A stretch of 64,000 nt of DNA from JAXLVB01 sp046329195 (GCA_046329195.1 JAXLVB010000001.1:806001-870000); one strand, 5' to 3'. Positions 16,052 through 24,611 are shown, counted from the first letter of the stretch. Notes: a model not told the origin generated them from the letters alone. A program made the numbers and translations.

Positions 16052-17092
16052 TCAAACACTCACCACACGGCTCTCATACTGTGCTTCCCACTCGTTGATA
16101 GCTTTCATAATGGCCTCATTTTCAATCAAAAAACCATCGTGCCCATACACCGATTCGATTTCGACATAGCTGGCTTTTGGAATGTATTTGGCCAAGCCCT
16201 GCTGCTCTGGCGGCGGAAACAGCACATCTGACGAGATAGAAACCACCAAGGTACGAGCTTTCACTTGCTGAAGTGTGCGTACAATGCCGTCTCGGCCTCG
16301 GCTCACGTCGTGGGTGTCCATCACCTTTGTCAACACGTTATACGAAAACGCATTGAATCGTTTGGCGATTTTCTCGCCTTGGTAGCGCTGGTAGGTAGAA
16401 GCCCGAAAATCTTCACGGAGGCTTTCTCGATTACGTTGCTGCGTGAGGGCATACGTTTCGTAATTGCGATACGACAGCAAGGCAATAGCCCGAGCTGTTT
16501 TCATTCCAACCAAACCCGCATCGGGGCGACGTTCTTTCCAAGTGGGGTCAGTAGCAATCGCCATTCGCTGCGACTCATTGAAGGCAATCCCCCACGGCGA
16601 CATCACCGCATTGGTAGCCATCAAAATCAGCTTTTGAATAAGTTCAGGACGCAAAATAGCAAACTCTAAAGCCTGCTGCCCCCCCAACGACCCACCTACA
16701 CAAAGCTCAATTTGGCGAATCTGCAAATGTTCACGCAGGAGGTCAAACGTACGCACGATGTCTCGAATGGTAATAATCGGGAAATCGTGGTAGTAGGGTT
16801 CACCTGTACGGGGGTCTATCGAAAGCGGATTGGTAGAGCCATAATGCGACCCCAGCACGTTGGCACAAACGATAAAATGAGTAGTGGGGTCAAACAACTT
16901 GCCTTCGCCTACCAAGCCACTCCACCAGTCAGCGGCATCGGCGCTTCCGGTCAGGGCATGGCAAATCCAGATAACATTGCTGTGCTCTTGGTTGAGTTTT
17001 CCCCAAGTCATATACGCCACTTCAAGTGCTGGCAATGACTCGCCCGACTCCAGTGGAAAAGCATAAGGGTATGAAAAAGTTTGTAAGGCCAT
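16052..17092 (-). CDS. metX: Homoserine O-acetyltransferase
   Basis: The product (346 residues from ATG 17092) is an alpha/beta hydrolase of the MetX family, which transfers an acetyl group from acetyl-CoA to homoserine in methionine synthesis. The nucleophile serine is in CVGGSLGGQQALE, and the substrate loop WWSGLVGEGKLFD is typical. The start MALQTFSYPYAFPLESG is preferred, because a longer frame from 17149 would begin inside a perfect hairpin. metY lies directly upstream on the same strand and makes homocysteine from the product, so the pair forms a sulfhydrylation pathway behind one SAM riboswitch. Succinyl specificity is possible but cannot be read from the sequence. Confidence 0.93.
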   Translation of the reverse strand: MALQTFSYPYAFPLESGESLPALEVAYMTWGKLNQEHSNVIWICHALTGSADAADWWSGLVGEGKLFDPTTHFIVCANVLGSHYGSTNPLSIDPRTGEPYYHDFPIITIRDIVRTFDLLREHLQIRQIELCVGGSLGGQQALEFAILRPELIQKLILMATNAVMSPWGIAFNESQRMAIATDPTWKERRPDAGLVGMKTARAIALLSYRNYETYALTQQRNRESLREDFRASTYQRYQGEKIAKRFNAFSYNVLTKVMDTHDVSRGRDGIVRTLQQVKARTLVVSISSDVLFPPPEQQGLAKYIPKASYVEIESVYGHDGFLIENEAIMKAINEWEAQYESRVVSV

Positions 17093-17119
17093 ACGGTAAT
17101 TGATACTGTCGTGGGTAAT

Positions 17120-17150
17120 GATGGTGGTTGGAGCCCGTCCAACCACCATC
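17120..17150 (-). promoter_or_regulatory. Perfect hairpin in the metY-metX gap
   Basis: A 13-bp perfect inverted repeat (17120-17132 with 17138-17150) has a 5-nt loop and sits 8 bp after the metY stop. No T run follows, so it is not an ordinary terminator. It may be an mRNA processing or stability element that sets the relative level of the two genes. Confidence 0.6.
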
Positions 17151-17157
17151 TGCCCTG

Positions 17158-18444
17158 TTAAATAGCGGCAAACGCTTGCTCTATGTCAGCTTTAATATCG
17201 TCAATATGTTCGATACCCAGCGAGATTCGCAAAAGACCCGGGGCTACGCCAGCCGTAATTTGTTCGGCCTCCGAAAGCTGCGAGTGGGTTGTGCTTGCTG
17301 GGTGAATAATCAAGGTTTTGGAGTCGCCTACATTGGCCAAATGGCTTATTAGTTGTAGGCTATTCACCAGCTTATCGGCGGCTTCTTTGCCCGCTTTTAG
17401 CTTGAACGATAACACACCACCAAAACCCCGAGTCAGGTATTTTTTGGCAAGCTCGTGGTAAGGGCTACTGCTAAGCCCAGGGTAGTTAACCTGCTCTACA
17501 GCAGGATGTTCAGACAGCCACTGCGCCAATTTAAGGGCATTTTCGCAGGTGCGTTCTACCCGTAGCGAGAGGGTTTCGAGGCCTTGTAGCAACAAAAACG
17601 AATTGAACGGGCTTTGGCAAGGGCCCCAATCTCGCAAGCCTTCTACTCGGCAGCGAATGATAAACTGGATGTTGCCAAACGGCCCACCTTTGCCAAATAC
17701 ACTATTCAGCACAAAACCATGATAGCTTGGCGACGGTTCGGTAAACTGTGGGTATTTTCCATTGCCCCAATCAAAGGTTCCTGCATCAATAATGACACCG
17801 CCCATGCTGGTTCCGTGGCCACCAATCCACTTAGTAGCTGACTCAACTACCACATGCGCCCCCCACTTGATCGGCGCACAAATGGCCCCAGCTGCGCCAA
17901 AGGTGTTGTCCACAATAAGTGGTAAGTCATACTTTTCGGCCAGTTTTGCAAAAGCTTCAAAGTCCGGAACGTTAAAGCCTGGGTTACCGATGGTTTCTAA
18001 GTAGATAGCCTTAGTTTTTTCGTCAATGAGTGGTTCAAAACTAGCCACATCGTCTCCATTGGCAAAGCGAGCCTCAACCCCAATGTTTTTAAACGAGTTT
18101 TTGAACTGGTTGTAGCTACCGCCGTACAAAAATGACGTTGTTACAAAATTGTCGCCTACGCTGGTAATGTTGTTGATGGCTATAAACTGCGCTGCATGAC
18201 CCGATGAAACCGCCAACGCTGCCACTCCGCCGTTGAGGGCAGCCACTCGCTTCTCAAACACATCGTTGGTGGGGTTCATGATGCGAGTGTAGATATTTCC
18301 AAACTCTTGTAGGGCAAACAACCGAGCCCCGTGTGCCGAGTCGTCAAACTGATAGGCAGTGGTCTGATAAATAGGTACGGCTCTTGACTTGGTGGTAGGG
18401 TCAATTTCTTGACCAGCATGGAGTTGCAATGTTTCAAAATTCAT
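17158..18444 (-). CDS. metY: O-acetylhomoserine sulfhydrylase
   Basis: The 428-residue product is a PLP enzyme of the Cys/Met metabolism family and condenses O-acetylhomoserine with sulfide to give homocysteine. The PLP lysine is in VVESATKWIGGHGT. Other family motifs are MNFETLQLHAGQ at the start, YTRIMNPTNDVFEKR, and the C-terminal LLRISLGIEHIDDI. Length fits the MetY group (about 430). The gene has a SAM riboswitch in its leader and metX downstream, so it is repressed by S-adenosylmethionine. Confidence 0.96.
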   Translation of the reverse strand: MNFETLQLHAGQEIDPTTKSRAVPIYQTTAYQFDDSAHGARLFALQEFGNIYTRIMNPTNDVFEKRVAALNGGVAALAVSSGHAAQFIAINNITSVGDNFVTTSFLYGGSYNQFKNSFKNIGVEARFANGDDVASFEPLIDEKTKAIYLETIGNPGFNVPDFEAFAKLAEKYDLPLIVDNTFGAAGAICAPIKWGAHVVVESATKWIGGHGTSMGGVIIDAGTFDWGNGKYPQFTEPSPSYHGFVLNSVFGKGGPFGNIQFIIRCRVEGLRDWGPCQSPFNSFLLLQGLETLSLRVERTCENALKLAQWLSEHPAVEQVNYPGLSSSPYHELAKKYLTRGFGGVLSFKLKAGKEAADKLVNSLQLISHLANVGDSKTLIIHPASTTHSQLSEAEQITAGVAPGLLRISLGIEHIDDIKADIEQAFAAI

Positions 18445-18713
18445 GGTCTTTGCTTTTTATTAAAGGTTTAGTAAAATGTAATGAATAAAAGAGGTATCAC
18501 GGCGGGGTCTTTAGCGTCTGACATACAGCATGATGCTTTGATTTGTAGCGCCGATGCCAATTAGCCAAGCGGTGCTTAGGCCATTTGAATAGACGTATCA
18601 AACCGCATCAGTAACCGATGCTGCACATTCGGAAATGGGTTGGAAAATGCGTAGAGCCGAAAAGAGATGTGAATACTGGCGAAAGTCGTTGCGAAAACAT
18701 AACAGTAGGTTGG

Positions 18714-18825
18714 TTTATATGCCCTTGCCAGACCTTCTGACAAGGCAGGAATTAGCACCTTGTTCTACCGTAGAGTAGGTTGCCAGAGGGTCGTTGAGCC
18801 TGTTCTCTCGCCTCTTCTGTATAAA
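18714..18825 (-). promoter_or_regulatory. SAM-I (S-box) riboswitch
   Basis: Read on the minus strand, the leader has the S-box core. P1 is TTTATA pairing with TATAAA at the two ends. A P2-type segment with AGAGGCGAG is followed by CCCTCTGGCAACC, then a small GGTAG hairpin. Last come ACAAGG and GTGCTAATTCC with CCTTGT (P4). The conserved GTGCTAATTCC lies at 18748-18758. It should turn down metY-metX when S-adenosylmethionine is plentiful. About 270 nt lie between the aptamer and the metY start, without an obvious terminator, so the mode of control is uncertain. Confidence 0.9.
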
Positions 18826-18858
18826 TCAACTTCACACGAAGAAATTGACTTGGTCTTG

Positions 18859-18889
18859 CAAACTTAGAGCTGAATGCTGTGAAATCCAA
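18859..18889 (-). promoter_or_regulatory. Promoter of the metYX leader
   Basis: On the minus strand, TTG (18887-18889) is followed after 20 bp by TAAGTTTG (18859-18866), a full match to the Bacteroidota consensus TTG-N19-23-TAnnTTTG. It lies about 35 bp before the riboswitch. Confidence 0.75.
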
Positions 18890-18992
18890 TAAAATCACCC
18901 AAAAGTTTTATGGTTGGGTTGCTTGGGATATTTCCTGTACGAATTGTTGTTTCTTTTCGTTTTGGTAAAACCGAACAGGCGCTCTCTTTTGC

Positions 18993-19000
18993 TACCTTTG
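18993..19000 (+). promoter_or_regulatory. Promoter -7 box of the holin-like gene
   Basis: TACCTTTG matches TAnnTTTG exactly and lies 19 bp before the ATG at 19020. A well-spaced TTG -33 element was not seen. Confidence 0.5.
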
Positions 19001-19019
19001 CCGTATCATCACGTAGTCA

Positions 19020-19382
19020 ATGGCGGAATCGCCTCAAATACATACGCCCATGAAAATTTTTGACGTGAACGAATTCATCGAAAATGTAAAAGGATACGTT
19101 CAGATACAAATAGAATTGGCCAAGGTCGAAGCCCAAGAACAACTTCAGGGTCTTATCAAACGACTGATTATTGTGTTGTGCTGGGTGCTACTCGGCGCCA
19201 CGATTCTTCTCTTTTTGCTTATTGGCTTGGCTCTATACCTCAATCAAGTGTTTGATAGTCATTTTGTTGGTTTCTTTGTAGTAGCGGGGTTGGCACTATT
19301 GATTAGTATACTGTTAGGCATTGTTTGGAACTACTTACAACCACCTAAGCACACCCTACCAAGCGATACCGCCGAAGCATAA
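19020..19382 (+). CDS. Phage-holin-superfamily-like membrane protein
   Basis: The 120-residue product has an amphipathic N-terminal segment (NVKGYVQIQIELAKVEAQEQL) followed by two hydrophobic helices at about residues 55-76 and 84-107. This is the pattern of the putative actinobacterial/Bacteroidota Holin-X (phage holin superfamily III) proteins, which despite the name are not phage encoded. An internal ATG at residue 11 (MKIFDVNEF) could be the real start. The next gene encodes another small membrane-anchored protein, and the pair may act together in envelope stress. Confidence 0.75.
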   Translation: MAESPQIHTPMKIFDVNEFIENVKGYVQIQIELAKVEAQEQLQGLIKRLIIVLCWVLLGATILLFLLIGLALYLNQVFDSHFVGFFVVAGLALLISILLGIVWNYLQPPKHTLPSDTAEA

Positions 19383-19539
19383 ATCGGGAACTTTCGCCGT
19401 TTTTTGTTACTTTCCAGTATATTTGTCTGTCTATTGAATAGCTGTTTGTTATTAGCAAAGACTATATTTGGATCTTAGAACCCACTATTAACCCAACGGC
19501 ACTATCTTTTTGGAGGGGTTGCTTTATTTTTTTCTTTTT

Positions 19540-19935
19540 ATGTCAACAGATATAACTTCTCGCAAGCAAGAACTTACCAAAGCGGCTGATATTTACCGAC
19601 AAAACATCGAAACCCAAGTCGGTGAATTCAAAAAAGATGCCGTAAAAGTGGGAAAACAAGCCTTAATCATCGGCGGTGCTTGCGTGGCCGTTTATTTAGT
19701 GGTTTCGGCTATTACCTCGGGATCGTCAAAGCGCAAACGTAAAAAACTCCAAACCCAACCCGCTGCTTCTGACGAAGTAGTGATCGTAAAAGCCGAAAAA
19801 GAAGAGCAAGAAGACTCCTTGCTGTGGAGTACGCTGAAGGGTGTGGCGCTGTCGTTGTTGTTGGCTGCTGCCCGAAAAAAATTAGTTGATGTTATAGCCA
19901 CGCTAACCGAAGCCGATGCAAAAGAAAATGCTTAA
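19540..19935 (+). CDS. Small membrane-anchored protein
   Basis: From ATG 19540 the product has 131 residues, starting MSTDITSRKQELTKAADIYR. One hydrophobic helix is at about residues 38-55 (ALIIGGACVAVYLVVSAI), followed by a basic and then Glu-rich stretch, and a second amphipathic helix (LWSTLKGVALSLLLAA). The upstream frame to 19510 adds an improbable Phe-rich tail. The last 20 bases overlap the next gene. No family was recognised, but the order 'holin-like then YtxH-like' is common in this phylum. Confidence 0.65.
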   Translation: MSTDITSRKQELTKAADIYRQNIETQVGEFKKDAVKVGKQALIIGGACVAVYLVVSAITSGSSKRKRKKLQTQPAASDEVVIVKAEKEEQEDSLLWSTLKGVALSLLLAAARKKLVDVIATLTEADAKENA

Positions 19936-20680
19936 CCAATTGGAGCAACTTCGCAGCGAAGGTCGTAAGGCATTTGCAGTGTTGCTTGACCCCGACAAAG
20001 TAGAGTTTGATACTTTTTCGCCGTTTTTGGAGCGTTGTGTTCGTTTTGGGGTCGATGTTTTTTTAGTTGGAGGAAGTCTTATTACCAGTTTTGCGTTGGG
20101 GGAATTGATTCGCCGTATCAAGCAAGAGACCGATATTCCAGCTGTTATTTTTCCGGGGAGTAACCTACACATTGAACCCAGCGCCGACGGAATCTTATTT
20201 CTGTCGCTTATCTCGGGGCGAAACCCTGAGTTTTTGATTGGCCAACACGTAGTGGCCGCCCCTATTCTCAAGAAAAGTGGTATCGAGGTCTTGCCTACGG
20301 GGTATTTGTTGGTGGACAGTGGTCGGCAAACAACGGTTTCATACATTAGCAATACTACCCCCCTACCTCACGATAAGCCAGCTGTGGCGGCTTGTACGGC
20401 CTTAGCTGGCGAAATGCTTGGGCTACGCTTGATGTATCTGGACGCTGGCAGCGGTGCCCAACGCCCGGTATCGCCTGAGATGATTGCGGCCGTTCGGCAG
20501 ACGGTTGAAACACCGATTATCGTGGGAGGAGGCATTACCTCTGCCCAAAAAGCCAAAGCAGCGCTTGATGCTGGCGCCGATATGATTGTGGTAGGCAATG
20601 GTATCGAACAAAATCCTGCATTATTACCCGAAATAGCCACAATGGTGCATCAGTATAACCTTATACAGGCAACAGCCTAA
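19916..20680 (+). CDS. Geranylgeranylglyceryl-phosphate-type synthase (PcrB family)
   Basis: The 254-residue product is a (beta/alpha)8 barrel that couples a polyprenyl diphosphate to glycerol 1-phosphate. Family motifs include AVLLDPDKVEF near the start, DVFLVGGSL, VIFPGSN, LMYLDAGSGAQRPV, and IIVGGGITSAQKA with GADMIVVGNGIEQNP for phosphate binding. In Archaea this is the first ether-lipid step. Bacteroidota have homologues, and the fate of the product there is not well known. The gene overlaps the preceding one by 20 bp. A second ATG at 19928 is an alternative start. Confidence 0.92.
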   Translation: MQKKMLNQLEQLRSEGRKAFAVLLDPDKVEFDTFSPFLERCVRFGVDVFLVGGSLITSFALGELIRRIKQETDIPAVIFPGSNLHIEPSADGILFLSLISGRNPEFLIGQHVVAAPILKKSGIEVLPTGYLLVDSGRQTTVSYISNTTPLPHDKPAVAACTALAGEMLGLRLMYLDAGSGAQRPVSPEMIAAVRQTVETPIIVGGGITSAQKAKAALDAGADMIVVGNGIEQNPALLPEIATMVHQYNLIQATA

Positions 20681-20719
20681 GCTGTTTTATCAATACCTCA
20701 ATCGAATTACACCCAAATC

Positions 20720-21025
20720 ATGAAGTACAAAAAGCACGTTTTCATTTGCACCAACCAAAAAGAAGCCCCTAAAAAATCATGCGGCGAGGCTCATGGCATG
20801 GCCTTGGTTGACTCTTTCAAAGCAGCCCTAAAAGACCGAAATTTACAAGTAGAAATCAGAGCCCAAAAAACTGGTTGTTTGGATACTTGTGCCTTAGGGC
20901 CGTCTGTTGTGGTGTATCCAGAAGGGGTTTTCTATGGCAATGTCCAACTCACCGACGTTGAAGAAATCGTGGAAAGCCACTTGGTCAAGAACGTACCTGT
21001 GGAGCGGCTGAAGTTGAAATTTTAG
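20720..21025 (+). CDS. Thioredoxin-like [2Fe-2S] ferredoxin protein
   Basis: The 101-residue product begins KKHVFICTNQKEAPKKSCGEAHG and has a second Cys pair in GCLDTCALGPSVVVYPEGVFYG. This four-cysteine layout matches thioredoxin-fold [2Fe-2S] ferredoxins of the NuoE/Shethna type. It should be a soluble electron carrier. It lies 39 bp after the prenyl synthase gene and ends before a strong terminator, so it may share its transcript. The electron partner is unknown. Confidence 0.88.
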   Translation: MKYKKHVFICTNQKEAPKKSCGEAHGMALVDSFKAALKDRNLQVEIRAQKTGCLDTCALGPSVVVYPEGVFYGNVQLTDVEEIVESHLVKNVPVERLKLKF

Positions 21026-21043
21026 TCGTTTAGTACACCAACG

Positions 21044-21075
21044 AAAAGAGCAACCTGTACTTGGGTTGCTCTTTT
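21044..21075. terminator. Bidirectional terminator
   Basis: A perfect 12-bp stem (21044-21055 with 21064-21075) has an 8-nt loop. A tracts on the left and T tracts on the right make it suitable for both the ferredoxin gene and the convergent gene at 21084. Confidence 0.85.
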
Positions 21076-21083
21076 TGTTGACA

Positions 21084-21362
21084 CTACACTCGTTCTAAAA
21101 TCAATTGTTTGATGCGTTCGGCATCCGAACGGCTGAAGTTTTCTATCAAAATTTCGTGTTCACGAGCACGGGCTTTCAAGCGAATAGAGGCAAAAAATAG
21201 CCCTTTGTCCAACTCTACCCCAGCGATGTCTTGGTAAAAAACAAAGTTTTCGGTGCCGCCAAATAGTTTTTTTATCTTAAAGTTTACCCCTTTGTCGGTC
21301 AGGTGAACCTCGTCTTGAATGAGAGGGTCTTTCACCCGACTCGAATAAAACACCTCGTTCAT
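21084..21362 (-). CDS. Conserved hypothetical protein (PH-like fold suspected)
   Basis: The 92-residue product, starting MNEVFYSSRVKDPLIQDEV, alternates short strands and ends in a helix (SDAERIKQLILERV), as in small bacterial PH-like domains. No cysteines, signal or membrane segment are seen. It is monocistronic, 84 bp from rsmG on the same strand. The fold is a guess from the strand pattern. Confidence 0.6.
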   Translation of the reverse strand: MNEVFYSSRVKDPLIQDEVHLTDKGVNFKIKKLFGGTENFVFYQDIAGVELDKGLFFASIRLKARAREHEILIENFSRSDAERIKQLILERV

Positions 21363-21446
21363 ATTCGTATGTGTTAACGTTCGTTTACAATAACTGTAGC
21401 CTATTTACCTACAAATTTACGCAAGTATTCACAACATCCTGCTTTT

Positions 21447-22082
21447 TTATCCCATAGGAATGTACACTACTTTTTTGGTTTCAAAAAACTCTTCCTCAAA
21501 ATACGACGACAGGTTATAGACTTTGTGGGATTTTTGAAGCTCTCGAAGTTCTTCGTCTAAGTCGCCGCCTTTGAGGTACAGGATTCCATTTTTGAGTTCG
21601 TGAAAGTGATTGGTGCTGAACTTATTACGTACCCAGCCATAAAACGGCTTGATGTGTGTAACGGCTCTACTTACCACAAACTCGTAGGTTTCTTTCAGTT
21701 CTTCGGCCCTGACTTGTTGTACTCTTACGTTGTTAAGTTGTAGGGCCTGCGCTACTTCTGTTACGACTTTGATTTTTTTTCCGATGCTGTCCACCAAATG
21801 AAACTGTGCTTCTGGAAACATAATGGCCAACGGAATCCCTGGAAAACCACCACCCGTGCCTACATCCAAAATCTCGGTATTGGGCTTAAATACTTGTACT
21901 TTAGCAATTCCTAAGGAGTGCAAAATATGCTTTTCGTAGAGGTTGTCAACGTCTTGCCTCGAAATTACATTGATTTGGGCATTCCAATAGGCATACAATT
22001 CTTTCAACTGGCCAAACTGCGCTTTTTGCGTGTCGGTCAGTTTTGGAAAGTATTTTTCGATTATCTGTATTCCGTTTTCCAA
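21447..22082 (-). CDS. rsmG: 16S rRNA (guanine527-N7)-methyltransferase
   Basis: The 211-residue product has the RsmG (GidB) SAM-binding core LDVGTGGGFPGIPLAI with the acidic LVDSIGKKIKVV strand that follows, and the SRAV segment near VVSRAVTHIKPF. It methylates N7 of G527 in the 530 loop of 16S rRNA. The start MENGIQIIEKYFPKLTDTQ is typical. It follows a membrane glycosyltransferase gene by 17 bp on the same strand and is probably cotranscribed with it. Confidence 0.95.
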   Translation of the reverse strand: MENGIQIIEKYFPKLTDTQKAQFGQLKELYAYWNAQINVISRQDVDNLYEKHILHSLGIAKVQVFKPNTEILDVGTGGGFPGIPLAIMFPEAQFHLVDSIGKKIKVVTEVAQALQLNNVRVQQVRAEELKETYEFVVSRAVTHIKPFYGWVRNKFSTNHFHELKNGILYLKGGDLDEELRELQKSHKVYNLSSYFEEEFFETKKVVYIPMG

Positions 22083-22099
22083 GAGTTATTGCAAAATAA

Positions 22100-23239
22100 T
22101 TATTTCCACTGAACCATTTTTCGGCGAGAAAACAAGGTAATAAACCCAAACACAAAGTAATAGACTGCATACAGAAAATCAAAAAGCGGAATACTAAACC
22201 ACCCGATGGTACTGCCCAGCTTTCGATTGCCTAAGCCCATGATTAACCAAAACAATAACCACCGTATGCCAAAGGCACCGCCTACCCAGCTTACAAACGT
22301 ACTATTTTCTAAATGCAATAGAGCCATCGGCAACAAAATCAAGAACAACAACCAGCTTAGAATATGCGAAAACGACAGTACGCCAAGAATAACTTTGTTT
22401 TTGAACCGATACTGTTTTCCGACAAACAGGTGTCGCCGTTTTTGCCAATACCATTCTTTCCAAGTGGTTTTTGGTGCCGAATACACAAACGAATCGGTGT
22501 TAATGCATACTGCGGCGTTGTCGGAGGTGGCTACTTCGTTCACAAACAAGTCGTCGTCACCACCCAAAATACCTTGATGGCTGTGAAATCCTTTGTTATC
22601 AAAAAACAGCGATTTTCGATACATCATGTTTCGGCCAACGCCCATGTAGGCACTACCCGCCAAAGCCAGCGAAATGTACTGCATAGCCGTATAGAAGGTT
22701 TCGAAACGAATGAAGGCATTTAGAAAACCCGTTAGGCGATAATAGGGCGAAAAGCCTAACACAAGCGATTTGTCATCAGCAAGTTGGCTCATCATCAAGC
22801 TTATCCAATGATTGCTTGTGGGACGGCAGTCAGCATCTGTCACCAAAATAATCTCTTTGTAAGCGGCCTTTATGCCCAGTGTAAGAGCGTATTTCTTGGC
22901 CGTAATGTGGCGTGGTGTCTGCTCCACCCGCAAAAAACGTACATGCCGAAATGTATCACTTTCTTGTAAGAGATAATCATAGCTGCCGTCGGTAGAGCGG
23001 TCATCTACCACAATAATCTCAAAGTCGGCATATTCTTGACTATCCAGCAAGGGGAGTAACTCTTGTAAATTTTCCAGTTCGTTCCATGACGCCACAATAA
23101 TCGACACTCCAGGGGCTTTGTCTGTGATTTTGGTATCGGACGAATCAGTATAGAACGCCGTTCTGGAAAAAACAAACAACAGATATATCATCTGAATGCT
23201 CACTACCACGAGCAGGCTAATCAGCAGTATATGTTCCAA
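22100..23239 (-). CDS. Membrane glycosyltransferase family 2 protein
   Basis: The 379-residue product has an N-terminal membrane helix, a GT-A domain, and about three hydrophobic helices at the C-terminus (from about 275). GT2 motifs are VSIIVASWNE, VVDDRSTDGS, VTDADCRP and a late QKRRHLFVGKQ (the QxxRW-like region). The layout resembles bacterial processive or lipid-linked transferases. The acceptor is unknown. It is not next to a polysaccharide locus but upstream of rsmG. Confidence 0.9.
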   Translation of the reverse strand: MEHILLISLLVVVSIQMIYLLFVFSRTAFYTDSSDTKITDKAPGVSIIVASWNELENLQELLPLLDSQEYADFEIIVVDDRSTDGSYDYLLQESDTFRHVRFLRVEQTPRHITAKKYALTLGIKAAYKEIILVTDADCRPTSNHWISLMMSQLADDKSLVLGFSPYYRLTGFLNAFIRFETFYTAMQYISLALAGSAYMGVGRNMMYRKSLFFDNKGFHSHQGILGGDDDLFVNEVATSDNAAVCINTDSFVYSAPKTTWKEWYWQKRRHLFVGKQYRFKNKVILGVLSFSHILSWLLFLILLPMALLHLENSTFVSWVGGAFGIRWLLFWLIMGLGNRKLGSTIGWFSIPLFDFLYAVYYFVFGFITLFSRRKMVQWK

Positions 23240-23477
23240 ATCAAAGAGGTTTTAGGTTTTTTTGAGCTCATCCATCTGAAAATTCAGGCAAAAATACCCG
23301 TTCTGCGTTGTGAAAACGTCAGTTCCCGAATGAAAACGCCTCTGTTTCAACTGCAAATATAGCGGTTGCATAGCGATTCTTGGGTAGGAAGTCCTAATTT
23401 TGCAGACTTTTACGGAAGTTCACCAGCTTCAAAACAGCTTTTGTTTGGGCCGTTTCTTCTAAAATCATGTTGGGTAT

Positions 23478-24611
23478 ATGACATTTCAGCTTCAAGCACA
23501 AGATACACAAAGCAAAGCCCGTGCCGCTATTCTTCAAACGGATCATGGGGAAATTCCAACCCCTATCTTTATGCCCGTCGGGACGGTAGCTTCGGTAAAG
23601 GCTGTTCACCAACGAGAATTGACCGATGATATTGATGCAAAAATTATCTTGGGAAATACGTATCACCTCTTTCTGAGGCCTGGGCTGAGCATCTTAGAAA
23701 AAGCGGGAGGATTGCATCGGTTCAATGGTTGGTCTCGTCCTATTCTGACGGATAGCGGTGGTTATCAGGTTTTTTCATTAGCTGGAACTGGGCGAAAAAT
23801 CACGGAAGATGGTGTCAAATTCAAATCGCATATCGATGGTTCTACGCACACATTTACGCCAGAAGGTGTAATGGACATCCAACGAAGCATCGGTGCCGAC
23901 ATCATCATGGCTTTTGACGAATGTACGCCCTACCCGTGTGAATATGGGTATGCTCGTAGTTCGATGGAGTTAACCCACCGCTGGCTCAAGCGGTGTTGTA
24001 CTCGTTTTGACCAAACTGAGCCCCGTTACGGCTATTCACAGACGTTATTCCCTATCGTTCAAGGCAGCACCTACCCTGACTTACGAGCTAAGTCGGCGGA
24101 AGTAATCGCCGGTTTTGAACGAGAGGGTAACGCTATCGGTGGTCTTTCGGTTGGCGAACCTGCGGAAGACATGTATCGGATGACGGAGTTGGTTTGTTCG
24201 ATTTTGCCCCAAGACAAGCCTCGCTATTTGATGGGTGTTGGTACGCCCGAAAACATCTTGGAATCTATTGCGCTGGGCATTGATATGTTTGATTGTGTAC
24301 TGCCCACCCGCAATGCACGGCATGGCATTCTGTACACTACTCAAGGCGTAATCAACATCAAAAACGAAAAGTGGAAAGACGATTTTAGCCCTATTGATGA
24401 GGCGCTAGGAGGCTATGTAAGCACTTTTTACAGCAAAGCGTACTTGCGCCATTTGCTAAAAGCTGAAGAAATACTGGCGGCCCAAATAGCAAGTGTTCAC
24501 AATCTGACGTTTTATCTTTGGTTAGTCAAACAAGCCCGAGAGCAGATTTTACAAGGTTCGTTTGCCACTTGGAAAAACCAAATGGTGAAACAATTGATGC
24601 AACGACTGTGA
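23478..24611 (+). CDS. tgt: tRNA-guanine transglycosylase
   Basis: The 377-residue product exchanges guanine 34 of tRNAs for preQ1 in queuosine synthesis. Family signatures are PTPIFMPVGT, NTYHLFLRPG, ILTDSGGYQVFSLA, FDECTPYP and FDCVLPTRNARHG, with the catalytic aspartates in the DSGGYQ and FDCVLPTR motifs. The zinc-site region (about residues 310-325) is unusual: the three cysteines found in the E. coli enzyme are replaced, giving IDEALGGYVSTFYSKAYL, while the histidine in ASVHNLTFY is kept. The product should be active but without the structural zinc. Confidence 0.95.
   Translation: MTFQLQAQDTQSKARAAILQTDHGEIPTPIFMPVGTVASVKAVHQRELTDDIDAKIILGNTYHLFLRPGLSILEKAGGLHRFNGWSRPILTDSGGYQVFSLAGTGRKITEDGVKFKSHIDGSTHTFTPEGVMDIQRSIGADIIMAFDECTPYPCEYGYARSSMELTHRWLKRCCTRFDQTEPRYGYSQTLFPIVQGSTYPDLRAKSAEVIAGFEREGNAIGGLSVGEPAEDMYRMTELVCSILPQDKPRYLMGVGTPENILESIALGIDMFDCVLPTRNARHGILYTTQGVINIKNEKWKDDFSPIDEALGGYVSTFYSKAYLRHLLKAEEILAAQIASVHNLTFYLWLVKQAREQILQGSFATWKNQMVKQLMQRL

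Noticed and set aside
15754..16059. A 101-codon minus-strand frame across the second repeat copy
   Set aside because: It crosses the terminator and the duplicated gene end, overlaps metX only at its start, and shows no domain. It is an accidental frame.
18576..18758. A 60-codon minus-strand frame within the metY leader
   Set aside because: It starts inside the conserved GTGCTAATTCC of the riboswitch and shows no protein features.
19020..19382. A prophage because of the holin-like protein
   Set aside because: No other phage gene is nearby. This holin superfamily is chromosomal in many bacteria.
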